Shown here: piece by piece, positions 31,069 to 39,562 of the stretch
How the letters are laid out: each line of letters starts with the position of its first letter
How positions within the stretch are numbered: position 1 is the first letter of the stretch
Source: a bacterium D16-51
GTDB taxonomy: Bacteria > Bacillota > Clostridia > Lachnospirales > Lachnospiraceae
Assembly (NCBI GenBank): GCA_003612285.1
Contig: RAYE01000029.1
Location: 1-63,703 of the forward strand
Direction: 5' to 3'
DNA length: 63,703 nucleotides
Notes under the pieces: generated by a model
The model's database searches: none
Told to the model about the DNA's origin: nothing
Seen by the model: the letters and a program-made list of their open reading frames with translations, nothing else
Translations under genes and position numbers: made by a program

Positions 31069-32197
31069 ATTGGATGATTTATTAAAAAATGCCCTTGCGC
31101 CGTCTGAGGAACCAAGTGCCTGGCTTAATAACCGAATTATTCAAATAGCGAAGGGGGATATCACAATGAGGAAACCATTTTATAAATCAGCACGTTTTGC
31201 GGTGGCGGCGGCAGCAGTTATTTTGGCGGCAGGAGGCGTTACCACTTATGCAACATGGAAATACCTTAGCATGGACGAGGTTGCCCGGGAGACTAAGGGT
31301 GATAAACTGGCAAAGGCATTTCAGGGCAGGGATGCCATCCGTATCAATGAAAGCCAGACACATGGTAAGTATAAGGTTACGCTGATTGGCATTACATCAG
31401 GGAAAAACCTGACAGAATATTATATGTCAGGTGATGATGGAAAATATGAGGATCGTACTTATGTTGTTACGGCGATAGAATATAAGGATGGCTCTCCAAT
31501 GTCGATGGAGTCTTCAGGCTCTAATTTTTTGGTGACGCCGCTCATTAAAGGGGAAAAACCGTGGCAGTGCAATATTTATCATATGAATGGCGGTTCTTCT
31601 TCTTTTGTAAAGGATGGAATTTTGTATTATCTTTCAGAGTGGGATAATATTGAGGCATTTGCAAAAAGAGGGGTATATCTTGGCGTATTGGATAATGTAT
31701 TCCTGGACAACATGGTATATGATTTTGATGAGGAGACGGGGGAGATTACCCAGAATAAAGATTATAAGGGGATGAATGTACTCTTTACCGTACCGATGGA
31801 TGAATCAAAGGCGGATGAAGCAGCGGCGGATGCGCTCCTGAAAAAATGGCAGAAGGATGCAGAGGGCGATGAAGAGGACAGTGAGCCGCTTGATGGTTTT
31901 GAAGAGGAAGCCGAAAAGTGGGATATTGATAGAATCCAAAAAGAAGCAGTCCTGGTAAAAGACAGTGTAAAGAAGGTTAAGGCAGATAAGGATGGAATGC
32001 TTAACTATGACTGGGAGTGGAATGGCCAGGCAGGAAGTGCCTCTGTTTTAGAAGAGACGCTGTTTGAAAAAGGCCAGACCGGCATGAGTGAACACTATAA
32101 TGTAACGAATGGGGATGGCGAGAAAGACCTTATTTTTGAAACCTATTACCGTAATGAGGACGGGACGGTAACTATTTCAATTTACCATACAAAATGA
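31058..32197 (+). CDS. DUF4179-like membrane protein, putative anti-sigma factor (module 2)
   Basis: A 379-residue single-pass protein. The N terminus (KLDDLLKNALAPSEEPSAWL) is cytoplasmic, then a membrane segment around FAVAAAAVILAAGGVTTYA, then the outside domain. The ATG at 31058 follows GGAGG at proper spacing; ATG 31052 is too close. Overlap with the sigma gene indicates coupled synthesis, usual for sigma/anti-sigma pairs. Confidence 0.85.
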   Translation: MSDKLDDLLKNALAPSEEPSAWLNNRIIQIAKGDITMRKPFYKSARFAVAAAAVILAAGGVTTYATWKYLSMDEVARETKGDKLAKAFQGRDAIRINESQTHGKYKVTLIGITSGKNLTEYYMSGDDGKYEDRTYVVTAIEYKDGSPMSMESSGSNFLVTPLIKGEKPWQCNIYHMNGGSSSFVKDGILYYLSEWDNIEAFAKRGVYLGVLDNVFLDNMVYDFDEETGEITQNKDYKGMNVLFTVPMDESKADEAAADALLKKWQKDAEGDEEDSEPLDGFEEEAEKWDIDRIQKEAVLVKDSVKKVKADKDGMLNYDWEWNGQAGSASVLEETLFEKGQTGMSEHYNVTNGDGEKDLIFETYYRNEDGTVTISIYHTK

Positions 32198-32201
32198 TGG
32201 A

Positions 32202-32238
32202 GTCAAATACCCCGCCGCAGAGCAACGGGGTATTTGAC
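32202..32238. terminator. Hairpin after module 2
   Basis: GTCAAATACCCCG and CGGGGTATTTGAC form a 13-bp stem. It lacks a clear T-run. Downstream, GCGTTTGGC.CGTTGCATACGCGAGA (32268-32296) is an inverted match of 55391-55417, so this stretch also contains a dispersed repeat. No gene is seen in 32198-32464. Confidence 0.6.
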
Positions 32239-32464
32239 CCGCGCGCAGTCGCCAAGTGCAAGCAAGCTTGCGTTTGGCTCGTTGCATACGCGAGAAAAAG
32301 TGCGGCAGCCGCATCCTTTGGGCTGAAAAGGAAGGCATGATAGTAATAGCAGCAGGGCAGCTAGTAAAACGTAATGTTTTACCATCCGCCCTGCATTTTT
32401 TTCTCTGTCTGCGCATAAGATGAAAGGAACGATAATCGTCAGGACTTCTTAAGGGGGTTGTAAG

Positions 32465-33472
32465 ATGGAGGAAAAAATTGAAGAAGTAGTGAAACAATAT
32501 CCTGTTCAGTTAATTGGAAAAAGGAGAATACGCGGTGCAATCCTGTTAGAAGCAAAAGAAGGGTTGTTTACCTTGGTTCATTATAAAGAGGGGGACAGGA
32601 AATTAGCATTTCAGGAACAGGTAAAACAGGAGCTGATACGGAAGGGATATCCGTTTGTAGATGAGGGGATTCCAAATAACAGCCAGGAACTTCTGACAAA
32701 GGATTCAATGGGAAACCGCTGGCTTTTGAAACGCTGGTATATTGGCAGGGAGTGCAATCTCCGCGAAGGGACTGACATTGTTCAGGCAACAGGGCATTTA
32801 GCAAAGCTGCATACGCTGATGCGTTGCCCAGAGAGGGATTCAGAGGGGGTATGGGAGGACGAGGCTGTTTCTGAAAAGAATTTGGAGGTTTTGCTGGAGC
32901 GGCATATGCGGGAGATGAAAAGGGTATATAATTATATCCGGGGGAAGAAGAAACGGAATGAAATGGAGATCTGCATTCTGAATCTTTTCCAGAAATTTTA
33001 TGACCAGGCAGGTTTTGCCAATATGTATATTTCGGAAATAGATTATCATTCGCTGTTTGCTCAGTGCATCCGTGAGAAAAGGGTATATCATGGAAGCTAT
33101 AACTACCATAATATTATTTTTCAGGAAAATCAGGTTATTACAACAAATTTTGACAGGGCGGATATGGGAATCCAGATAGTAGATTTGTATGATTTTATGC
33201 GAAAAATTATGGAAAAAAATGGATGGGACACTGCCCAGGGAGTGGAGATATTAGATACTTACCAGAAAATCCGTCCGCTTGAAAAACGTGAGGCAAAACT
33301 TTTATATGTATTATTGCTTTTTCCGGAAAAATTCTGGAAGCAGATTAATTTTTACTATAATGGGAGAAAATCATGGATGTCGGTTAAAAATTATGATAAG
33401 CTTTTGAAAATAGAAAGCCAGGAGGAGAAAAGAAGAAATTTTCTGATGGAGGCAAAAAGGCTTTTATTTTAA
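32465..33472 (+). CDS. CotS-family spore coat protein (kinase-like fold)
   Basis: A 335-residue protein of the CotS/YsxE/YutH group, which shares the aminoglycoside-phosphotransferase-like fold. VYHGSYNYHNIIFQ is the catalytic-loop equivalent (HGDxxxxN) with Asp replaced by Ser, and VVDLYDFMRKIMEKNGW-type sequence follows. In Bacillus these proteins belong to the spore coat. The degenerate catalytic Asp suggests a structural role. It is the second coat locus in this window besides cotJ. Confidence 0.82.
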   Translation: MEEKIEEVVKQYPVQLIGKRRIRGAILLEAKEGLFTLVHYKEGDRKLAFQEQVKQELIRKGYPFVDEGIPNNSQELLTKDSMGNRWLLKRWYIGRECNLREGTDIVQATGHLAKLHTLMRCPERDSEGVWEDEAVSEKNLEVLLERHMREMKRVYNYIRGKKKRNEMEICILNLFQKFYDQAGFANMYISEIDYHSLFAQCIREKRVYHGSYNYHNIIFQENQVITTNFDRADMGIQIVDLYDFMRKIMEKNGWDTAQGVEILDTYQKIRPLEKREAKLLYVLLLFPEKFWKQINFYYNGRKSWMSVKNYDKLLKIESQEEKRRNFLMEAKRLLF

Positions 33473-33549
33473 AGGGTTCTATGATAAAATGACAATTGGT
33501 ACGTTCTATAGAAAATGATAAAACGGTTTGAGGCAGAAGGGAATAAACG

Positions 33550-34881
33550 ATGTTAAAAGGTTATAAAAGATACAGAGGAATGATATGCTGCATGCTGGTG
33601 ATGCTGCTTGCAGTTGTTTTTACTTCCTGCAGTGCTATCAGGAGGACGAGGACCGGCGGGAAAACCCCGGCAGCTTCCCCGGAAGCAGCTTCGCAGGCAG
33701 TTACAGGAGTAGTAATCCAAAATGATACAGAAGAAAGGCAGCTTCAGATTCGTGAGCTGGAGACAAATGTAATCAGTACGCTGGCATACAGCGTTGACTC
33801 CGTAATACAGGATAAATATAAAGAAGAACGGTATGCAGAAGAAGTTGAGGCCGGTATGATTCTGCAGGCAAATTACAGTGGAAAAGACGCAAAACTGGTA
33901 TCGGCAGAAGTTCCTGATGATGTATGGGAATATCAGGAAGTCCAGAAATTTTCTTTTTCCAGTGATGAAAATATGATGCGCGTAGCGGGTTCAAAATACC
34001 AATATTCAGGTATGACGTTTTTTGCGGCAGATGGGATGGAAATTGAGCCGATGGAATTTACAAACCAGGATGTTGTCACGGTACGCGGGATTGGAATCCA
34101 TGTTTATTCTGTCGTCAGGACAGCCGGGCATGGGTATATCCGGCTTGCAAACCACAGCAGTTTTATTGGCGGCATGGCGGAACTGAATGGGAGCACATTT
34201 GTGCCGGTTTCGGAAAATACGCTGATTACGGCTGCAGAAGGGACTTACCGCCTGACGCTTAGTAAGAAAGGGGCGTCTGCTACAAAGACGGTAAAAGTAA
34301 AAAAGGATAAAGAGGTAACAGTAGATTTTAGTGATTATAAGGAAGTTGTTACAAAAAATATCAGTGAAGTCACGTTCAATTTAAAGCCAGAAGGTGCAGA
34401 GCTTTATTTAAATGGCACGGCAGTAAATTATTCTACACCTGTAACGTTGAACTATGGGAAATATAACCTTACGGCCGCCCTTACAGGATATGAAACTTAT
34501 ACTGGTGTGCTGGAAATTGCGAAACCAACTGTGATAATAAATATTGATTTGATTGATGAAAAGGCATCTGCTTCCAGCAGTACTCCAAAACCGTCTGCGA
34601 CGCCATCTTCAGAAAATGATGATAAGGTGACAAAGAAGATTGACAGCAGCCATACCATTACAGTGTCAGCACCGGAGGGCGCAGAGGTCTATCTTGACAA
34701 TGTATATAAAGGGCTGGCGCCATGCACGTTTACAAAAGTAATTGGTTCCCAGACAATTACCCTGAGTGATTTGGGATATGTCACAAAAAGCTATCCGGTT
34801 GATATCTTAGATGACGGCAAAAATGTGAAATTGTCTTTTGGGGATTTGGTAAAGGATGATACAGAAAGCAAAGAAGAGTAA
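33550..34881 (+). CDS. PEGA-domain lipoprotein
   Basis: A 443-residue secreted lipoprotein. The signal peptide ends at a lipobox (VVFTSC, Cys about residue 27). Two PEGA-like beta domains follow: FNLKPEGAELYLNGTAVN and later VSAPEGAEVYLDNVYKG, separated by a Ser/Thr/Pro-rich linker (SSSTPKPSATPSS). PEGA domains occur in surface proteins of many bacteria. It lies between cotS and phosphoglucomutase; a link to the spore envelope is only positional. Confidence 0.82.
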   Translation: MLKGYKRYRGMICCMLVMLLAVVFTSCSAIRRTRTGGKTPAASPEAASQAVTGVVIQNDTEERQLQIRELETNVISTLAYSVDSVIQDKYKEERYAEEVEAGMILQANYSGKDAKLVSAEVPDDVWEYQEVQKFSFSSDENMMRVAGSKYQYSGMTFFAADGMEIEPMEFTNQDVVTVRGIGIHVYSVVRTAGHGYIRLANHSSFIGGMAELNGSTFVPVSENTLITAAEGTYRLTLSKKGASATKTVKVKKDKEVTVDFSDYKEVVTKNISEVTFNLKPEGAELYLNGTAVNYSTPVTLNYGKYNLTAALTGYETYTGVLEIAKPTVIINIDLIDEKASASSSTPKPSATPSSENDDKVTKKIDSSHTITVSAPEGAEVYLDNVYKGLAPCTFTKVIGSQTITLSDLGYVTKSYPVDILDDGKNVKLSFGDLVKDDTESKEE

Positions 34882-34937
34882 AGAGGCAGGAAATTATATA
34901 GCTGTATTTCCTGAGGAAATAAAAGGAGGAATTATTT

Positions 34938-36671
34938 ATGGACTACAAAGAGATTTATGAAGCATGGCTGGCAAATCCGTATTTTGATGAAAAGACAAAA
35001 GAAGAGCTTAAATCAATTTCGGGTGATGACAATGAGATTAAAGAGCGTTTTTATACGGATCTGGAATTTGGTACGGCAGGTCTCCGCGGGATAATTGGCG
35101 CAGGGACAAACCGTATGAATATTTACACAGTCCGTAAGGCTACACAGGGACTTGCAAATTATATTAATAAGGCGGGAAAAGGAAGCCAGGGTGTTGCAAT
35201 CGCTTTTGATTCCAGAAGGATGTCGCCGGAATTTGCAGACGAGGCAGCGCTTTGCTTAGCAGCAAATGGCATTAAGGCATATGTATTTGAATCGCTCAGA
35301 CCGACGCCTGAATTGTCTTATGCAGTCAGGGAGCTCAAATGCGTGGCCGGAATTAATATCACAGCAAGCCATAACCCGCCAGAGTATAATGGATATAAGG
35401 TATACTGGGAAGACGGGGCGCAGATTACGCCGCCTCATGATACCGGGATTATGGATGAAGTAAAGGCAGTAACAGATTACGCTGCAGTGAAAACAATGGA
35501 CAAGCCTGAGGCTGTTGAAAAAGGGTTTTATCAGCAGATTGGCAAAGAAATTGACGATAAGTATATTGAAGAGTTAAAGAAGCAGGTGATCCATTGGGAC
35601 AGCATTAAAGAAGTTGGGAAAGACTTAAAAATTGTTTATACACCGCTGCATGGGACAGGAAATATCCCGGCAAGGCGTGTCTTAAAAGAACTGGGATTTG
35701 AAAATGTATATGTTGTGCCAGAGCAGGAGCTTCCGGATGGTGAGTTCCCAACGGTAAGCTATCCAAACCCGGAAGCGGCTGAAGCGTTTGAATTAGCATT
35801 AAAGCTTGCAAAAGAAAAGGACGCAGATCTTGTGCTTGCAACTGACCCGGATGCAGACAGGCTTGGCGTTTATGTAAAAGATACAAAGAGCGGGGAATAT
35901 ATTACATTAACAGGAAATATGTCAGGGTGCCTCCTTGCTGATTATGAGATTTCCCAGATAAAAGAGACAAAGGGGCTTCCAGAGGATGGCAAGCTGATTA
36001 AGACAATTGTTACATCAAATCTTGCAGATGCGATTGCAGAGTATTATAACGTTGATTTAATAGAAGTATTGACAGGGTTTAAATTTATCGGGCAGCAGAT
36101 TCTTGGGTTTGAAACAACAGGGAAGGGAAGTTACCTGTTTGGATTTGAAGAGAGCTATGGATGCCTCATTGGCACGCATGCGCGTGACAAAGATGCGATT
36201 GTGGCAACAATGGCGCTTTGTGAGGCGGCAGCATATTATAAGACAAAAAATATGACGCTCTGGGATGCTATGATTGCTATGTATGAGCGTTACGGTTATT
36301 ACAAGGACGGCGTGCAGTCTGTTACAATGAAGGGGATTGAAGGGCTTGCTAAGATTCAGGAGATTATGTCAGCACTCCGTACAAATCCGCCAAAGGAAAT
36401 TTGTGGATATAAAGTGACATCCTTCCGTGACTATCAGGCAGATACGGTTACAGACATCGCAACAGGTGATGTAAAGCCTACAGGGCTTCCAAAATCTAAT
36501 GTACTGTATTTTGATATGACAGATAATGTATGGATGTGCGTAAGGCCTTCCGGCACAGAACCAAAAATTAAATTCTACTTTGGCGTAGTAGGCGAATCAT
36601 TGGAAGACGCTGAAAAGAAGTCAGATGAGATGGTGAAGGCTGTGCAGAAGCTGGTAGATGAAATGTCATAA
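34938..36671 (+). CDS. Phosphoglucomutase/phosphomannomutase
   Basis: A 577-residue alpha-D-phosphohexomutase, PgcA-type length. ITASHNPPEYNGYKVYW near residue 140 carries the phosphoserine; LATDPDADRLGV is the metal loop, GFEESYGCLIGTHARDKDA the sugar-binding loop, and RPSGTEPKIKFY the phosphate-binding loop. It interconverts glucose-1- and glucose-6-phosphate for polysaccharide and envelope precursors. AAAGGAGG precedes the ATG and a terminator follows. Confidence 0.95.
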   Translation: MDYKEIYEAWLANPYFDEKTKEELKSISGDDNEIKERFYTDLEFGTAGLRGIIGAGTNRMNIYTVRKATQGLANYINKAGKGSQGVAIAFDSRRMSPEFADEAALCLAANGIKAYVFESLRPTPELSYAVRELKCVAGINITASHNPPEYNGYKVYWEDGAQITPPHDTGIMDEVKAVTDYAAVKTMDKPEAVEKGFYQQIGKEIDDKYIEELKKQVIHWDSIKEVGKDLKIVYTPLHGTGNIPARRVLKELGFENVYVVPEQELPDGEFPTVSYPNPEAAEAFELALKLAKEKDADLVLATDPDADRLGVYVKDTKSGEYITLTGNMSGCLLADYEISQIKETKGLPEDGKLIKTIVTSNLADAIAEYYNVDLIEVLTGFKFIGQQILGFETTGKGSYLFGFEESYGCLIGTHARDKDAIVATMALCEAAAYYKTKNMTLWDAMIAMYERYGYYKDGVQSVTMKGIEGLAKIQEIMSALRTNPPKEICGYKVTSFRDYQADTVTDIATGDVKPTGLPKSNVLYFDMTDNVWMCVRPSGTEPKIKFYFGVVGESLEDAEKKSDEMVKAVQKLVDEMS

Positions 36672-36703
36672 TCCTGGCATATAAACACGCTTTAAAACAT
36701 ATT

Positions 36704-36749
36704 AAAAAATTAAAGAAATGCGTTTCTAACGTGTTTCTTTAATTTTTTT
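36704..36749 (+). terminator. Rho-independent terminator
   Basis: AAAATTAAAGAAA pairs with TTTCTTTAATTTT and is followed by a T-run, after the phosphoglucomutase gene. Confidence 0.85.
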
Positions 36750-36765
36750 CATGGGGAGTATAATA

Positions 36766-37452
36766 TTGAAAAAACAGATATTGATTATAGATGATGATGA
36801 AGATTTGTCTTTTATTATTTCGGACATGCTGGAAAGCTATGGTTATGCTGTTACAAGCGTGCCAGACAGCGGGGCGGCATTTCAGCTTCTTTCTGAAAAT
36901 ATATACCATCTTATTTTGCTGGATATCAATTTGCCAGATATAACAGGATTTGAATTGTGCAGGGAGCTTCGCCGTGTATCAACGGTACCTGTGATTTTTG
37001 CAAGTGCTAGGACTAATGAAACAGACCGTATTATGGGGTTTGACATTGGGGGTGACGATTACCTTCCCAAGCCATATTCTATGAAAGAACTTCTTGCGAG
37101 GGTGAATGCCTTAATCCGGCGCACGTATGGCTTTGAAGGGCAGGAGAAGAAAGTATTATTTGGGGATGTTTCCGTGAATATAACAGCCCGTTCCGTAACA
37201 AAAGGAGGGGAGGAGGTTCTGCTTTCTTTGCGGGAGTTTGATTTGCTGGCATATCTTTGTGAGCATAAAAATACAGCGCTTGCAAAGGACAAGCTGCTGT
37301 CGGAAGTATGGGGCGCATTTTCAATGGTGGAAGCTTCGACGCTGACTGTCCATATCCGCTGGCTGCGCGAAAAACTGGAAGATAACCCGGCAAAACCGAA
37401 ATATATTAAAACAGTCTGGGGAGTAGGCTATATTTTGGAGGTAGGGGCATGA
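36766..37452 (+). CDS. OmpR-family response regulator
   Basis: A 228-residue regulator: receiver domain with the acidic pocket IIDDDED and phospho-acceptor LILLDINLPD (about residue 51), and KPYSMKELLAR with the conserved Lys. The C-terminal winged helix includes LREFDLLAYLCEHKN and LTVHIRWLREKLE. A TTG start at 36766 is preferred, with GGGGAG seven bases upstream. It overlaps the kinase gene by four bases. It probably controls the ABC transporter that follows. Confidence 0.94.
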   Translation: MKKQILIIDDDEDLSFIISDMLESYGYAVTSVPDSGAAFQLLSENIYHLILLDINLPDITGFELCRELRRVSTVPVIFASARTNETDRIMGFDIGGDDYLPKPYSMKELLARVNALIRRTYGFEGQEKKVLFGDVSVNITARSVTKGGEEVLLSLREFDLLAYLCEHKNTALAKDKLLSEVWGAFSMVEASTLTVHIRWLREKLEDNPAKPKYIKTVWGVGYILEVGA

Positions 37453-38594
37453 AAGGTAAATTAATGGGCATAACTATTTTTTTTGCGGCAGTTATTATTG
37501 TTATAACTGCCTGTTTTTTCTTTTCAAACAGGCAGGCCAGCCCGCAGGATATGCAGGCTGGGCAGATTGTAGCGGCAAATGAAATAGAGCAGCTTTCCCG
37601 GATGGGAAAGACAGAAGAGGCAGCAAAAAAGGCGGCACAGTTACAGCAGACGATCCGGGAAGAAGTAAAAAGGGAGGGCTGGAATGGACAGATTGCCGTT
37701 ATATGTGGCATCAGCCTTATTTTCTTATGTTCTGTTTTTTCCTATGTTTATTTTGCAATCCTGCGTCCTTTTGAAAAAATGAAATTGTTTGCGGAGAAAA
37801 TAGCACAGGGTAATTTGGATATACCGCTTGACTATGAGCGTTCTAATTATTTTGGGGAATTTACATGGGCTTTTGACAGTATGCGCAGGGAAATTACAAA
37901 AGCGCGTTCCTGTGAACGAGAGGCGGTGGAAAATAATAAAACAGTAATTGCCACGCTTTCACATGACATTAAGACGCCGATTTCTTCTATCCGGGCATAT
38001 GCGGAAGGATTGGAAGCAAACCTTGATGGGACGCACGAAAAACGGGCGAAATATCTTTCCGTAATTATGCGCAAATGTGATGAGGTGTCCCGGCTGACAA
38101 ATGACCTGTTCCTGCATTCTCTTTCTGATTTAGATAAGCTTAAAATCAACTTGGAAACGCTGGAACTGTCCGGCTTAATAGAGGAAACGGCAGGCGAACT
38201 TGCTGCAGAACAGAACGATGTCTGCTTTGTAAAACCAGGATTTACGGTTTGGGTTGACGCTGACCGGAACAGGCTGATCCAGGTTATGGAAAATTTGATA
38301 AACAATGCCAGGAAATATGCAAAAACAGAGATTGAGATTTCAATGTCATGCAAAGGCGATATAGCGGAAATTCATTTCCGCGACTATGGGGATGGGATTC
38401 CGGATGAAGATATGCCTTTTATTTTTGATAAGTTTTACCGTGGGAAAAATTGCAGCGGCGAGCAGGGTTCCGGCCTTGGGCTTTATATTGTAAAATATGT
38501 AACAGAGAAAATGGGTGGGAAGGTATTACTGCACAATTACAGGGATGGTTTAGAGGCAGTGGTTCAATTGCCAGTAAAAGAGGATAGGTCTTAA
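37449..38594 (+). CDS. Sensor histidine kinase
   Basis: A 381-residue membrane kinase with membrane segments at about 4-24 and 82-104, then a HAMP-like region. The phospho-acceptor motif ATLSHDIKTPISSIRAY lies near residue 171, with the ATPase boxes NNARKYAKTEI, FRDYGDGIP and GSGLGLYIVKY after it. The extracellular loop is short (about 55 residues), suiting sensing of cell-envelope stress or an antimicrobial peptide. Paired with the OmpR-type regulator upstream. Confidence 0.94.
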   Translation: MKGKLMGITIFFAAVIIVITACFFFSNRQASPQDMQAGQIVAANEIEQLSRMGKTEEAAKKAAQLQQTIREEVKREGWNGQIAVICGISLIFLCSVFSYVYFAILRPFEKMKLFAEKIAQGNLDIPLDYERSNYFGEFTWAFDSMRREITKARSCEREAVENNKTVIATLSHDIKTPISSIRAYAEGLEANLDGTHEKRAKYLSVIMRKCDEVSRLTNDLFLHSLSDLDKLKINLETLELSGLIEETAGELAAEQNDVCFVKPGFTVWVDADRNRLIQVMENLINNARKYAKTEIEISMSCKGDIAEIHFRDYGDGIPDEDMPFIFDKFYRGKNCSGEQGSGLGLYIVKYVTEKMGGKVLLHNYRDGLEAVVQLPVKEDRS

Positions 38595-38789
38595 GGATTT
38601 CTTAATATCTTTTATCATAAAATATACCTGTTACATAAAGGAATGGATAAGTAAATGAGATATGCTTAATTGTTACGTTATGGCCAGAGCTGCAGAAGTT
38701 TAGGACTAAATTTCGTGTGTAAGCACGGCGGTTTCAGCTTTTTTTAGAAATGTGAACCATAACTGGCAGAAGCATATTGGAAAGGAGAA

Positions 38790-39554
38790 ATGATGAAACA
38801 GGTTATATTATCGGCCAATGGTTTGTGTAAAAGCTTTGCACATAATGGAGGCCAGATTCATGTTCTTTCACATATTGATTTAGAGCTTTATGAGGGAGAT
38901 TTCACAGTTGTCATGGGGGCGTCCGGTTCAGGGAAATCTACGCTGCTTTATACATTGAGCGGCATGGACAGGGCGACGGCCGGGCAGGTACTATATAGTG
39001 GGGAAAATATTGTGGATGCAAAGGAAAAGAGGCTGGCGTCACTCAGGCACAGTGATTTTGGCTTTATATTCCAGCAGATGCATCTTGTCAGCAATCTTTC
39101 CCTATTTGAAAACATCATAGTGCCAGGATACTTAAATAAAGAAAAGACAGCTTTCCAGGTAAGGGAACGGGCAGAGGAACTGCTGGGGCAGATGGGGATT
39201 GCCCATTTAAAAGCCCACCTGCCATCACAGGTTTCCGGGGGTGAACAGCAAAGGTGTGCCATCGCAAGGGCAGTTATCCATAACCCAAAGCTTTTATTTG
39301 CAGATGAGCCGACTGGGGCATTGAATAAAAGGAGTACAATGGAGGTGTTGGATCTTTTGACGGGCTTGAACCAGTCAGGGCAGAGCATTTTAATGGTGAC
39401 GCATGATATCAGGGCGGCATTAAGGGCCACCAGGCTTCTTTATCTTGAGGATGGGAAAGTTGTAGGGGAACTGCCTTTGCCAGAGTATTCCCCGGAAGAA
39501 GAAAAAAGTCGGGAAGCACAGGTGAATGCCTGGCTTTCAGCGATGGAATGGTGA
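38790..39554 (+). CDS. ABC transporter ATP-binding protein (MacB/LolD type)
   Basis: A 254-residue ATPase. Walker A is MGASGSGKSTLLYTL, the Q-loop FIFQQMHLV, the signature VSGGEQQRCAIARA, the Walker B LLFADEPTGALN and the H-loop VTHD. It pairs with the FtsX-type permease whose gene starts eight bases after its stop. Such pairs next to a two-component system commonly confer resistance to antimicrobial peptides, a likely role here. AAAGGAGA precedes adjacent ATG codons at 38790 and 38793. Confidence 0.94.
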   Translation: MMKQVILSANGLCKSFAHNGGQIHVLSHIDLELYEGDFTVVMGASGSGKSTLLYTLSGMDRATAGQVLYSGENIVDAKEKRLASLRHSDFGFIFQQMHLVSNLSLFENIIVPGYLNKEKTAFQVRERAEELLGQMGIAHLKAHLPSQVSGGEQQRCAIARAVIHNPKLLFADEPTGALNKRSTMEVLDLLTGLNQSGQSILMVTHDIRAALRATRLLYLEDGKVVGELPLPEYSPEEEKSREAQVNAWLSAMEW

Positions 39555-39562
39555 GGTGCTGT

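Noticed and set aside
32202-32400. Small gene downstream of the second anti-sigma gene
   Set aside because: The interval is made of hairpins and a dispersed repeat; open frames there have no start signals.
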